A stretch of 53,758 nt of DNA from Symbiodinium natans. Taxonomy: Eukaryota > Sar > Dinophyceae > Suessiales > Symbiodiniaceae. The notes beneath the pieces were generated by a model. That model worked only from the letters and a program-made list of their open reading frames with translations. It did no database searches and was not told where the DNA came from. Within the stretch, counting starts at the first letter, position 1. Every line of letters starts with the position of its first letter. The position numbers and the translations under genes are program-made. This document shows, piece by piece, positions 11,701 to 20,850 of this stretch. The DNA is taken from positions 1 to 53,758 of the forward strand of contig CAJNDS010000897.1 in NCBI GenBank assembly GCA_905221605.1, in the 5' to 3' direction.

Positions 11701-14700
11701 GATCCATTAGCAATTCAGCTGGTGGGAGTTGATTCTGAAACGAAGTTTCTTTTGGCCGTCGCGGTGCCAACAAAAGGAGGAGATGCCGTTATCAACCACG
11801 CAGTGGCGGAAGTCACACGAGTTCTTGCACTGTTGGGATACAGTGACGTCGTGCTGAGAACAGACACAGAGCCTGCAATGCTTGCCATTCGGAAAGGAGT
11901 TCAAGCCGTGCGAGCAAGACATGACTTGAAGACGGAGCTACAAGACAGCGCTCCAGGCGAGCACCAAGGATTGACCGTTGAGCGGTATATCCAGACAGTG
12001 AGGAAATTGGCGAAGACTTTACTCGCGACCGTAGAGCAAAGAAGTGGAACAAAGATTGGTTCCGATGTCCCACTGTATAGTTGGGCGTTTAGACATGCGG
12101 CATGGCTGCAAAATCGGTATCACGTGGGAAGAGATGGACGAACAGCCTTTGAGGCAACTGTGGACAGAACGTACAAAGGGAAGCTTGCACCCTTTGGATC
12201 AGCGATCATTGCTAAAGCGTTGCCGAAAGCCCAAGAGAAGGGAGAACCATGGGAAAAAGGAGTGTTCCTTGGAAAGGACTACGCGAGCAACCTCAACTTA
12301 GTCGGAACAAGTCGAGGAGTGATCAAAGCAAGAACAATGAGAAGATGTGCAGATGCATATCAGCCCGAGCTATTGCAGATAGCTGTGGGAGCCCCGTGGG
12401 ATCATCAGCTCAAAACACTGAGACAAAGGAAGAGAAGGGTTTTGCCCTTAGAGGAACCTGAGCTTCCCCCGCTAGAAGCCCCAAAAGAGGGGAAGGAGAA
12501 AGAGAGTGAAGCGAGGCCGCAGTCAAGTTCAGGCGGAAAACAGAGTTCAAAGAGTTCCTCGAGTAACAGCCCTCCAGGGTCAGATCCAATGTCTGAAGGA
12601 GGAATTGGAAGTGCAGGTGAAGAAAGTGACGAAGACCCCGGAGAAGTGAAAGGAAAGAGAAAAGCTGAAGAGGAGCTGTTCCCAGATGAGACCTCACTGG
12701 AAACGTTGAGACAAGAAGCAATGAAAAGAGACACAAGAGAAGCGTTGGAGGATGCAGAAGAGTCGCCAAAGAAAGGTCCGAAGCTGGACGAAGGCACAGG
12801 AGAAGTGGAAGAAAGGAGCGGAAAAGCGCCGAAGGTTGGAGAGGCAAGCGGAAGTTCCTCAAGGGTGAGTGCAGAAGTGGTTCACTACCACATTAGAAGA
12901 TTTGAAAAGAGTGAAGAGCCTGAGGAACACGGAGATGAGCTCCTTGATCTGGAAGAGACAAAGATGTTCCTTGAAGAGACAAAAGAGTGGCAAGAAAAAT
13001 GGAGTGAGAAGACCGAGGAGTCAAGCGAAGACTTACGAATGACATGGTCCCATGAGTATGACGATGGGCCACCAAAGCTCGACAGAGAGGACTTGGAAAA
13101 GGTCGATGCGAAATCCGAAAGAACTGAGATAGAGAGACTCTTGGAAATGAAAGTGCTCACAGAAGCTGTGCTTGATGAAAAAGGAGAGCCAGTGCCCACG
13201 CCAGAAGGTAAAGCGCCAAAGCAGTTGAGCACGAAGTACGTCCTAGACTGGAGACACAGGCAGGGCCAGTGGAAAAGACGTGCAAGGTTGGTTGCACGAG
13301 AATACCGTTGGTTGACGGATTATGACCTCACAGCCCTGTACTCCCCGACGAGCATAAGCTCAAGCATTAAATTGCTTTCTGCACTTTGTGCAAGTTCACC
13401 AGGCTATGAGATGATCTCAATTGACATCTCTGACGCGTATCTTCAGGTACCCCAGAAGGAGTACACAGTAGTTAGCCTGGGAGGAAAATGGTACAAGCTG
13501 GAGTTTACCTTACCCGGTCAGCGAACCGGAAGCAGTGACTGGTTCGAGCATCTGAGGAAGATCTTGGAAGAAGAGAAAATGACTTCGGATATCGGGTTAC
13601 CAAGTTTCTTCTACAAGTTACCGAGCGGAAGTGAAGGAGGAACTTTGATGAGCACACATGTGGATGATCTGGAAGTGTTCGGAAAGCCCGAAGAGAACAA
13701 TGCAGTGGTTTCACTGCTGCTGAAACACAAGTTGAAAATCAAGCTGGAAGGACCAGTAAAAGTTGGAGAAGGCAAGTGTACCTTCTTGAAGCGAACTTTC
13801 CTCGGGATACCCGGAGGAATTGAGATCCGGATGGACGGAAAGTATCTGGAGAGATTGGAAGAGCTTTTAGGGCTCGGAAAAGCACATCCAAAGAAACTCC
13901 CGTTTCCAACAGACTATGGGAGATCGATGAAAGATGAGACCCCGCTGAACGCGGAAGAGCACCATCTGTATAGGTCTTGTGTGGGGATCCTGTTGTACAT
14001 GACCCCCGAGCGACCCGACCTAGGGTTTGCGACGAAGTGGCTGTCTGGAAAGTTGGCGACACCGACAAGAGGTGACCTCGCAGTGTTGAGGCATGTGGCA
14101 AAGTATGTGAAAGCTACGTCACACTATGTGATCGAACACATGGAGTCGCACCCTGGGAAGAGTTTCCTGGAGAGAAATGAAATCGAAGAAGAAATGCGTT
14201 TCGACGAGAAAAGCGGAGACGTGTTTACCGCGAAGAGTTTGATCGAGGTTGTGACCGACGCCGATTGGGCGACTGATAGAGAGACGCGACAATCAACGAG
14301 TTGTGCATTGATCTTTGTGAATGGAAATTTGGTCCATTTTCATGCAAGAAAGCAAAAAGCGACAGCCTTGAGCAGCTGCGAAAGCGAATTGGTTGCAGCC
14401 GTTGGAGGTTTGAGTGAAGGAGTTTTTCTCCAGAATTTGCTGGAAAGAGTTCTGAAGATCAAGCCGGAAATGAGGATCCACATGGATTCAAGTAGCGCCC
14501 GAGCAATCCTCATGAAGAAAGGATTTGGAAGAACGAGGCACGTTGATGCCGGATTGTTGTGGGTTCAACAACTCACCGGACGAGGCCTGAAAGTGAAAGC
14601 AATCAAAGGAACCGAAAACCCCTCGGACGTAGGAACAAAGGCGTTGACAAGAAGTTTGGTTGTGAAGTGTTTAGAAAAAATGGGCGTGAGAACAGGAGAA

Positions 14701-16596
14701 GAAAGCAGGGAGCCCAAAGGAGCCTCGGAGTTCAAGATCCCGAAGAAGTATCTGAGGAGAATCGTGATGATGTTAATGGTTCAAGGAAGTGAAGGGTTGA
14801 AAAATGAAAAGAAAGAGTTGAGTTTTGGATTTTACATGTTCACGGGAATCATGGTCATGATGTTGCTTTTCATGGTTTGTAGTCCGGTGCTTGGAGAGTA
14901 CGCTAGAGAGAAGTTGTGCGTGTCCGCAGCCGTTTTCAGCTCAAGCAAAAGAGAAGGCCAGGTGGAAAAGAAAAAGAGAGAAAAAGAAAAGATGGAGGCC
15001 CAGCCAAGCGCTTTAGAAGCGACCGAAGAGGCGGCAGTGAAAGCTCACGAGGCAGCCCTCAAGGAGATGATTATGAACGCAAGATCCCTTGAGGCAGTTG
15101 AGCTTTTGAACAAAGCTTTAAAGCTCTGCCGCTCGGGGCCAAGAGAGAACCTGGTGTTGCTTGGGGAAAAGGTGAAAGAGTTGGATGAGAAGTATGGAGT
15201 TAAAGAGAAACCTGGAAGCAGCGCTGGAAGCGAGGAGAAAGAAGTCGAAAAGAGAAAGGTCGAGCTGCTAGAGCTCCAGGAAGCAGCAAAGAAGAGAAGG
15301 AAAGGGATCTTCGACAAGAAAGAAGAGAAGCAGCCAGAAGAGAAAGAGAGTCTGGAAGAAGAGTCCGACGAGGAGTCCCAAGAGAAAAGCGAAGAGAAGC
15401 AGCCAAAAGAGAAAGAGAAAAAGGAAGAAGAGTCCGACGAGGAGTCCCAAGAGAAGAAAGATGGAGGTGAAAAAGAAGAGACCTCGAGCGAGGAGGAAGA
15501 TGTACAAGAGATTCTCAAGGAGACAGCGAAGAAAGAGGTGCTCGAAGAAGAGAAAAATGTGAAAGAGCTCTTGGGGAAAATGACGGAGAAAAAGGAGAAG
15601 CTGGATGAGGCCCGAAGAGCGTTTGCCTCGACCTCGGAAAGGTACGAGGAGGCGAAGGTGTACCGAGCGGTCAAGGTACGAGAAAAAGAGAATTTGTCCG
15701 AGCTGTGGGACAAGTTGGAGGATGAGTTGGAAAAGAGCAAGAAGGATTGTGAAGCGATCGAAGCCCAAGCTGATGAGATTTTGGAGCATGAAGAAGAGTT
15801 GGAAAAGGAGATGGATGAGTTGAGGCCAAAGCTGGCCGAAGCGTTGCGAGAGCTGGGTGAAAAGAGAAAAGAGCTTCGAAAGTACGAAAAGGAAGAAAGG
15901 CCGCCGCTTTTGAACCCAAAGGTGGACGTCGCAATCAAGGAAGAGCTCATGGATTTGCGATTGGGAAAGCAGAAGGTGGAAATTGAGCTTCAGGAAGTTC
16001 AAGAGCAAAACGAGAAGCTCAAGAAGAAAAAGGAAGAGAACGAGAAAGAGATGGAAGCGATGAAAGGAGAATTGGAGATGCTCCGAAAGAGGAAGCGTGA
16101 AAGCGTTGGATCCATGGATGAAGAGAAAGCGAAGAGCATGAAAGAGGAGAATAAGACCTTGAAGAAGAGCATCAAAGGTTTGTCGGAGACCAACAAGAAG
16201 TTGGAAAGTGACTTCCAGAAGTTGAAAAGCGAGAAAGGACAGGAGAACCTGGAAGGGAAGTTCGTTTTGAACATCGAGGAAGAGACCGACGAGGAGGAAG
16301 ACAAAAAGAAGAAGCTTTGCATTCTGTGTTCCCGACACGGCCACAGCTACATGATGTGTTGGGACGCAGGGTATTCCTACGATAAGAATGGGAAATACAC
16401 CCCGTGGTTGAATGTGAAGAACGAGGATGGAACGGAGAGAACAAAGGCCCAGTTCAGGAAGTACTTTCGTGAAAACGAGAAGGAGATTAGGGCCGAGTAC
16501 GCAAAGTTGCTTGACGAGAACAAGAAGAAGTTCAGAAAAGGAGATGGAAAAGGAAAAGGGAAGAAGCCCAAAGAGGAAGGTGAAAAGAAGAAGTGA
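8743..16596 (+). CDS. Copia-type gag-pol polyprotein with C-terminal extension
   Basis: A single 2617-codon frame from the first ATG after an in-frame TGA at 8704. Gag has the zinc knuckle C380-x2-C383-x4-H388-x4-C393 in a lysine/glycine-rich tail. The aspartic protease motif DSGAD is near 541. Integrase shows HX3H at 934-938 and CX2C at 945-948, with probable catalytic D973, D1041 and E1080. Reverse transcriptase has D1561/D1564 (DISDAYLQVP) and HVDD at 1639-1642. RNase H has DADWA near 1839, SSCESE near 1878, MDSSSA near 1914 and NPSDVGTKAL near 1959. After it come a hydrophobic segment (about 2028-2050), roughly 450 residues of charged coiled coil with a 23-residue acidic duplication (69-bp period at 15322 and 15391), and a second CCHC knuckle, C2526-x2-C2529-x4-H2534-x4-C2539. 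No frameshift separates gag and pol, so protein ratios must be set another way. Confidence 0.95.
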   Translation: MQEGDPAGAGAQEHGGDTPSDTPMARPAGGGLPPGLGGASFQEVMGSLAAAANALAGAAGSAGSGQRSYDSAAKLVKSPEVFAPKSLEEEVSQWPDWSFSFRVFVGFVDPKYAEELVRVESGPLNPALYSQEEKERSIKLYAILASYLRNRPLKLLKSEGSQDGYSVWKKLFQELEPSSRTRGLAMAQALVSFPAMTKGTSILDYLLTYEKLVGEYEKVSGARYDENLKIGTVLKGLPNELRKHILVGLSPTTSYTDIRRKLLEYERSTQSWNAENILQSFSMEGPTKHTPYNGPQAMEVDRVKGGYKGDKGKYGKERNKGKGKGEKGGKSFGKGRFTNKGKGKGKWDTGKESKGKGKDRNKGVRAVEGGYGSTKFQGSCYICGKSGHRATDCWQKGDKGKGGKGKVRYVEEEETQGQGDRSSGSNARANNDESGQVRVIAASAARMVRRVEEVEDQDEELDLNEVSWRMNEWEVRRLEEFDLTLGDEESDEGEIDPHDELMEWYDSKQTGEEVGEVRTLQDEKTVKNVCKEVESCEVVLDSGADCHVLPMDWAEEVGEPSTFEYRLKDAQGRVIPTLPVRQQVKFVFWKESGKKLVITDTAVCGNVTQPLFSIGKMWKLGWGTVSEDGKLWLKKGTVRVPLHFKRNSSMAIMSISRVVTEEMKVQPVRLEENLKRELQHNEIGDSWFVLEDGTPARFDWDVTRTFDPTGHFPNHMYEGEGSEGDYFPYRTTLLGKLERKGGAVSPLNEVDWNSLEFFECSEEWKDRENVSLGRTPNERFEVMITLLEKEIKEPNAYGSFEGLKEREKEFGGENQPMETGEPTEAVVPRQEEKKEHRSKGIPVLPEDETEVMLIGPLRITPTSELKEMKEACKYLYLSKNGSKGVLWQRLKKEVATNKLKATVQISEDIRKEFERDPIPEALPALPSQEEIEKHELTHLPRASWCEACQAAKSREDNFDESTEKPQRPVFSLDFMFTGTQGEEGEKDPLAIQLVGVDSETKFLLAVAVPTKGGDAVINHAVAEVTRVLALLGYSDVVLRTDTEPAMLAIRKGVQAVRARHDLKTELQDSAPGEHQGLTVERYIQTVRKLAKTLLATVEQRSGTKIGSDVPLYSWAFRHAAWLQNRYHVGRDGRTAFEATVDRTYKGKLAPFGSAIIAKALPKAQEKGEPWEKGVFLGKDYASNLNLVGTSRGVIKARTMRRCADAYQPELLQIAVGAPWDHQLKTLRQRKRRVLPLEEPELPPLEAPKEGKEKESEARPQSSSGGKQSSKSSSSNSPPGSDPMSEGGIGSAGEESDEDPGEVKGKRKAEEELFPDETSLETLRQEAMKRDTREALEDAEESPKKGPKLDEGTGEVEERSGKAPKVGEASGSSSRVSAEVVHYHIRRFEKSEEPEEHGDELLDLEETKMFLEETKEWQEKWSEKTEESSEDLRMTWSHEYDDGPPKLDREDLEKVDAKSERTEIERLLEMKVLTEAVLDEKGEPVPTPEGKAPKQLSTKYVLDWRHRQGQWKRRARLVAREYRWLTDYDLTALYSPTSISSSIKLLSALCASSPGYEMISIDISDAYLQVPQKEYTVVSLGGKWYKLEFTLPGQRTGSSDWFEHLRKILEEEKMTSDIGLPSFFYKLPSGSEGGTLMSTHVDDLEVFGKPEENNAVVSLLLKHKLKIKLEGPVKVGEGKCTFLKRTFLGIPGGIEIRMDGKYLERLEELLGLGKAHPKKLPFPTDYGRSMKDETPLNAEEHHLYRSCVGILLYMTPERPDLGFATKWLSGKLATPTRGDLAVLRHVAKYVKATSHYVIEHMESHPGKSFLERNEIEEEMRFDEKSGDVFTAKSLIEVVTDADWATDRETRQSTSCALIFVNGNLVHFHARKQKATALSSCESELVAAVGGLSEGVFLQNLLERVLKIKPEMRIHMDSSSARAILMKKGFGRTRHVDAGLLWVQQLTGRGLKVKAIKGTENPSDVGTKALTRSLVVKCLEKMGVRTGEESREPKGASEFKIPKKYLRRIVMMLMVQGSEGLKNEKKELSFGFYMFTGIMVMMLLFMVCSPVLGEYAREKLCVSAAVFSSSKREGQVEKKKREKEKMEAQPSALEATEEAAVKAHEAALKEMIMNARSLEAVELLNKALKLCRSGPRENLVLLGEKVKELDEKYGVKEKPGSSAGSEEKEVEKRKVELLELQEAAKKRRKGIFDKKEEKQPEEKESLEEESDEESQEKSEEKQPKEKEKKEEESDEESQEKKDGGEKEETSSEEEDVQEILKETAKKEVLEEEKNVKELLGKMTEKKEKLDEARRAFASTSERYEEAKVYRAVKVREKENLSELWDKLEDELEKSKKDCEAIEAQADEILEHEEELEKEMDELRPKLAEALRELGEKRKELRKYEKEERPPLLNPKVDVAIKEELMDLRLGKQKVEIELQEVQEQNEKLKKKKEENEKEMEAMKGELEMLRKRKRESVGSMDEEKAKSMKEENKTLKKSIKGLSETNKKLESDFQKLKSEKGQENLEGKFVLNIEEETDEEEDKKKKLCILCSRHGHSYMMCWDAGYSYDKNGKYTPWLNVKNEDGTERTKAQFRKYFRENEKEIRAEYAKLLDENKKKFRKGDGKGKGKKPKEEGEKKK

Positions 16597-16897
16597 AGCC
16601 CTGAGGGGGGCTTGGAAGAGAAAGATGTCCGAAATGACAATAAACTAAAGGTGCAAGATCGCACCTATAGACGAAGTCTTGAAAAAGCCGTCTGTGTATG
16701 TGTTTGAAGAGAAGTGAGAGAGGCTACCAGTAGCAGCGTAGTTTCTTCGTTTCACGTTTCACACCAACAAAAGAAGTGTGCACCACGATGTGTTTAAAGG
16801 AAAAGGATGACCGAAGTGAGCGATGAGGAGTTTGCATCCGAGTGAACTTAATTGCGATGAGAAGTGTGAGGCAATGAAGTGTAACTCGGAGAGGGGG
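16597..16897 (+). other. Element 3' untranslated region
   Basis: Lies between the polyprotein stop and the right LTR. It contains the small hairpin GGTGCAAGATCGCACC near 16649. No second ORF of note. Confidence 0.6.
16888..16897 (+). promoter_or_regulatory. Polypurine tract
   Basis: GGAGAGGGGG ends at the base before the right LTR, the expected place for plus-strand priming. Confidence 0.85.
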
Positions 16898-17063
16898 TAA
16901 CAAACTTTTCGGTTAGCCAGGTGCCCCCTGTAGAAGTATTTTCCTTGTCGTTTCACTGCTGCCAACAAGGCTCAAGGGACTGCTGAACAGACCGAGTCCC
17001 AGCAAAAAGTGCCCGCTAGTGGTTTCAAGTTCAAGGGTCTGGAACGAACCCTAAATCGTTTTA
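16898..17063 (+). repeat. Right long terminal repeat
   Basis: Identical by eye to the left LTR over 166 bp. It is followed by the second AATTT target copy at 17064-17068. Confidence 0.95.
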
Positions 17064-18955
17064 AATTTAAAAGGCCTTAAATTCCTTAAAATCCTTAAAA
17101 TTTTGAAAGGTCCGGGCTTTCAAAACTTTAAGGATTTTAAGGATTTTAAGGATTTTTAAAATTTTAAATGGGCCTGCCTCTTTCCGGAAAATAATTTAAT
17201 TTTCTTTCAAAATTTTAAGGATTTTAAGGATTTTAAGAAATTTAAAAGGCCTTAAAATCCTTAAAATTTTAAAAGGCCCGGGCTTTCAAAATTTTAAGGA
17301 TTTTAAGGATTTTAAGGATTTTTAAAATTTTAAATGGGCCTGCCTCTTTCCGGAAAATGATTTAATTTTCTTTCAAAATTTTAAGGATTTTAAGGATTTT
17401 AAGAAATTTAAAAGGCCTTAAATTCCTTAAAATCCTTAAAATTTTAAAAGGCCCGGGCTTTCAAAATTTTAAGGATTTTAAGGATTTTAAGGATTTTAAG
17501 GATTTTTAAAATTTTAAATGGGCCTGCCTCTTTCTGGAAAATGATTTAATTTTCTTTCAAAATTTTAAGGGTTTTAAGGATTTTAAGAAATTTAAAAGGC
17601 CTTAAATTCCTTAAAATCCTTAAAATTTTGAAAGGTCCGGGCTTTCAAAATTTTCAGGATTTTAAGGATTTTAAGGATTTTTAAAATTTTAAATGGGCCT
17701 GCCTCTTTCCGGAAAATAATTTAATTTTCTTTCAAAATTTTCAGGATTTTAAGGATTTTAAGAAATTTAAAAGGCCTGAAATTCCTTAATATCCTTAAAA
17801 TTTTAAAAGGCCCGGGCTTTCAAAATTTTAAGGATTTTAAGGGTTTTAAGGATTTTAAAATTTTTAAATGGGCCTGCCTCTTTCCGGAAAATAATTTAAT
17901 TTTCTTTCAAAATTTTAAGGATTTTAAGGATTTTAAGAAATTTAAAAGACCTTAAATTCCTTAAAATCCTTAAAATTTTGAAAGGTCCGGGCTTTCAAAA
18001 CTTTAAGGATTTTAAGGATTTTAAGGATTTTTAAAATTTTAAATGGGCCTGCCTCTTTCCGGAAAATGATTTAATTTTCTTTCAAAATTTTAAGGATTTT
18101 AAGAAATTCAAAAGGCCTTAATTTCCTTAAAATCCTTAAAATTTTGAAAGGTCCGGGCTTTCAAAATTTTAAGGATTTTAAGGATTTTAAGGATTTTTAA
18201 ACTTTTAAATGGGCCTGCCTCTTTCCGGAAAATAATTTAATTTTCTTTCAAAATTTTAAGGATTTTAAGGATTTTAAGAAATTTAAAAGGCCTTAAATTC
18301 CTTAAAATCTTTAAAATTTTAAAAGGCCCGGGCTTTCAAAATTTTAAGGATTTTAAGGATTTTAAGGATTTTTAAAATTTTAAATGGGCCTGCCTCTTTC
18401 TGGAAAATGATTTAATTTTCTTTCAAAATTTTAAGGATTTTAAGGATTTTAAGAAATTTAAAAGGCCTTAAATTCCTTAAAATCCTTAAAATTTTGAAAG
18501 GCCCGGGCTTTCAAAATTTTAAGGATTTTAAGGATTTTAAGGATTTTAAGGATTTTTAAAATTTTAAATGGGCCTGCCTCTTTCCGGAAAATGATTTAAT
18601 TTTCTTTCAAAATTTTAAGGATTTTAAGGATTTTCAGAAATTTAAAAGGCCTTAAATTCCTTAAAATCCTTAAAATTTTGAAAGCCCCAACTTTCAAAAT
18701 TTTAAGGATTTTAAGGATTTTAAGGATTTTTAAAATTTTAAATGGGCCTGCCTCTTTCCGGAAAATAATTTAATTTTCTTTCAAAATTTTAAGGATTTTA
18801 AGGATTTTAAGAAATTTAAAAGGCCTTAAATTCCTTAAAATCCTTAAAATTTTGAAAGGTCCGGGCTTTCAAAACTTTAAGGATTTTGTGGTCCTTTTAA
18901 AATTTTGGAAAACCCCTAAATTCCTTAAAATCCTTAAAATTTTGGAAGGCGAAGC
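17064..18955 (-). repeat. Satellite array, right (reverse) arm, part 2
   Basis: Continues the reverse-oriented array with markers at 17169, 17335, 17519, 17694, 17869, 18044, 18210, 18385, 18569 and 18744. Spacings fall on 166, 175 or 184 bp. With the three monomers left of the retrotransposon this makes 13, the same count as the forward arm, but the order of length variants differs, so the arms are not a fresh mirror duplication. The last copy decays at about 18890-18950. Confidence 0.93.
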
Positions 18956-18983
18956 AGGACTGTCAAATAACGCATAAAGGTCC

Positions 18984-19080
18984 TACATACATATACGTAT
19001 ATACATACACACATGTGTATGTATGTATATATATGTATGTATATATCTGTACACACATACATTTATGTACATACATTGTA
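18984..19080. repeat. TATG/CATA microsatellite
   Basis: Alternating TATGTATG, TATATA and CATACA units mark the edge between the satellite block and the telomere-repeat region. Confidence 0.85.
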
Positions 19081-19101
19081 CCTTAGAACCCTGGTTCCGG
19101 A

Positions 19102-19173
19102 GGCATCAACTGGGACATCGAGGCGACAGAGGCCCAAGAAGCTTCAGGGGCATTTTCGGCTCAGAAGTGTTAG
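19102..19173 (+). CDS. Exon-like island, unknown
   Basis: Open frame starting GINWDIEATEAQEASG and ending at TAG, directly after CCGGAG. It may instead end at an internal donor. Weak on its own; listed because it resembles the islands further on. Confidence 0.28.
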   Translation, partial: GINWDIEATEAQEASGAFSAQKC

Positions 19174-19538
19174 TTTCGTAGGCTTAGAGTTCAGGGCTGA
19201 TAGCCTAACTTCTAGGCCTATAACCCCTACAAGCCTTTAAAAACCTCCAAGCCCTGTAAACCCTATAAATACCCAACAGCACAGAACATTGCTTGGGAGA
19301 CGGGTCGAGACTAACAGACCCTAAACCCTAAACTGGGTCATTGTTGAAACTTTGGTTCACTTTTTAATGAATACTTAAACCCAATAAGGAACAACCAGGA
19401 TCATTTTCAGTGGTGCAGTAAACCCTAAACCTCGAGATCTCTGCCCTAAAACACTCAGCACTGGCAGCTTGTCTTGGTGCCTACGTACCCCTCAACCCCC
19501 CCCCCTCACCCCCATCCCACAAAACCCCTGAATGTGTA

Positions 19539-19627
19539 GTTCTCTAAATTAGGGTCCCTTGTCGTGTTCTTTTACAAGGGTGGCGTATTCCATATGGGAT
19601 CCTACAAGGGATCCGAATTGAGAGAAC
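19539..19627. repeat. Short inverted-repeat element (MITE-like)
   Basis: 22-bp arms 19539-19560 and 19606-19627 match at 19 of 22 positions (left arm starts GTTCTCTAAATTAGGGTCCC). The left-arm sequence recurs at 31957-31975. No transposase; a non-autonomous element or hairpin RNA is possible. Confidence 0.6.
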
Positions 19628-19710
19628 CACCTACATCCGTGACCACGCAACGTCACCTTCCGGTGACTGGTCCTCACAGCCGCCCAAGACATCTGCTCTG
19701 GTAATTTTTG

Positions 19711-19745
19711 AGGGGGGTTTAGGGTTTAGGGTTTAGGGTTTAGGG
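19711..19745 (+). repeat. TTTAGGG array
   Basis: About five perfect heptamers, G-rich strand on +. Confidence 0.9.
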
Positions 19746-19936
19746 TCGGCGGAATTTGGGGTCCAAATGGCTCCGGATGAGATTTCGAGGTTCAAGCGTT
19801 AATGGTGGCTGGCCTCCCTCAACTCCTTCGTCCAGGACCTTTTGAAGCTCTTGGCAGCGACTTTGGTTTGGGAAGGGGGGGGTGCGAAACCGGGTTTCCG
19901 AGGCTTGAGACCCTTAGATCTTCGGCCCTAAACTGG
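19746..19936 (+). other. Island between telomere-like arrays
   Basis: Contains a possible helical frame near 19803-19868 (LASLNSFVQDLLKLLAATL) followed by GTTTGG, but a stop lies just upstream and no acceptor is clear. Not called as an exon. Confidence 0.3.
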
Positions 19937-19977
19937 AGTTTAGGGTTTAGGGTTTAGGGTTTAGGGTTTAGGGTGGA
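19937..19977 (+). repeat. TTTAGGG array
   Basis: Five to six heptamers, G-rich strand on +. Confidence 0.9.
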
Positions 19978-19997
19978 ACCCTCAACCCGTCCGGCAG

Positions 19998-20065
19998 GCC
20001 CCCCAGCCCACTGACGCGGTGGAGACCGGCTCCTTGCAGAATTCAGCTGGATTTCTGGCTTTTGG
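19998..20065 (+). CDS. Exon-like island, unknown
   Basis: Follows CCGGCAG; frame starts APQPTDAVETGSLQNSAGF and runs into GGGTTTCAGGG. No domain recognised. Confidence 0.3.
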
Positions 20066-20341
20066 GGGTTTCAGGGTTTCGGGCATGGGGGGTATACTCT
20101 TTAGCAGACGCAGCGTTTCAATGGGCCTCGTGGCATGCAGAGGGTTCAGGGCGCTGTGCGGATCTGGCACACGGTAGGTGTTTCAGACATCTGTGGGAGT
20201 TGTGAACAGCTGCTCTGCCATGAGGCATCTGTGCAGGAACCTACCAGGTAGTATCCTAGGGTCTCCAAAAGACATGGTCCCCCTGGATAGTACAGTCGTT
20301 TAATTTGCATTTGCGGATCTGGAATTTTGGAAAACTCTCCT

Positions 20342-20370
20342 AAACCCTAAACCCTAAACCCTCACTTTGG
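20342..20370 (-). repeat. CCCTAAA array
   Basis: Three to four heptamers with the C-rich strand on +, upstream of the 20392 island. Confidence 0.85.
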
Positions 20371-20391
20371 AACGGTGGGATGTCTTCTCAG

Positions 20392-20482
20392 AAATGAGCG
20401 CAAGGAAACGACCGGGTGGCTTGGTGTTGCTGTTTCCGGTATCGCTGCATTTGGGAAGCAGGCGCGTGAAACCCCTCTTTGA
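20392..20482 (+). CDS. Exon-like island with small hydrophobic stretch
   Basis: Begins after TCTTCTCAG. The frame reads NERKETTGWLGVAVSGIAAF with a short hydrophobic middle and reaches TGA at 20480. It could instead end at the GC of GCGCGTG at 20462, since dinoflagellates use GC donors. CCCTAAA repeats lie upstream and TTTAGGG repeats downstream. Function unknown. Confidence 0.38.
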
Positions 20483-20511
20483 GATGAAGCCTGAAAGAGT
20501 GTTTCGGGTTT

Positions 20512-20599
20512 TTTGGTTTAGGGTTTAGGGTTTAGGGTTTGGGTTTAGGGTTTAGGGTTTAGGGTTTAGGGTTAGGGTTTAGGGTTTAGGGTTTAGGGT
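20512..20599 (+). repeat. TTTAGGG array
   Basis: About twelve heptamers with two 6-mer slips. Confidence 0.93.
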
Positions 20600-20615
20600 C
20601 AGTGTGCATGCCCAG

Positions 20616-20707
20616 GCGCTGAGGGCGGCATTGATTGGGGCGCGGTCTCCTTCGAAGGCTTGGAGGTGTCGGTGGAGGCGCAGCGTTTGCCTTTCTGCAC
20701 AGTCTGA
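20616..20707 (+). CDS. Exon-like island, possible C-terminal exon
   Basis: After GCATGCCCAG a frame opens with AEGGIDWGAVSFEGLEVSV and ends at TGA (20705-20707). Third positions are mostly G or C. It lies between two TTTAGGG arrays. No family recognised. Confidence 0.42.
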
Positions 20708-20737
20708 AAAAGCAAGCTACACCTGCCTGATTTCCTG

Positions 20738-20787
20738 TTTAGGGTTTAGGGTTTAGGGTTTAGGGTTTAGGGTTTAGGGTTTAGGGT
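20738..20787 (+). repeat. TTTAGGG array
   Basis: Seven perfect heptamers. Confidence 0.93.
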
Positions 20788-20850
20788 TGCTGAGACGCCT
20801 TCCCCCCCCCCATTGGCTGGAGGGCTCCAGCAGCCAACCTGTGTTGGCAG

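Larger units (their letters stand above)
8401..17063 (+). mobile_element. Intact Ty1/copia-type LTR retrotransposon
   Basis: Complete element with identical 166-bp LTRs, a primer-binding site directly after the left LTR, one uninterrupted polyprotein ORF, a purine tract before the right LTR and a 5-bp target duplication in satellite DNA. Domain order protease-integrase-RT-RNase H is that of copia (Pseudoviridae-like) elements. By eye the LTRs show no difference, which implies recent insertion, and no stop or frameshift breaks the ORF, so it may be capable of moving. The LTR ends are TAACAA and GTTTTA rather than the usual TG...CA. Confidence 0.96.

Noticed and set aside
15045-16344. Minus-strand frames of 301 and 358 codons opposite the polyprotein
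   Set aside because: Mirror of the purine-rich coiled-coil coding sequence; the plus-strand frame is 2617 codons with known domains.
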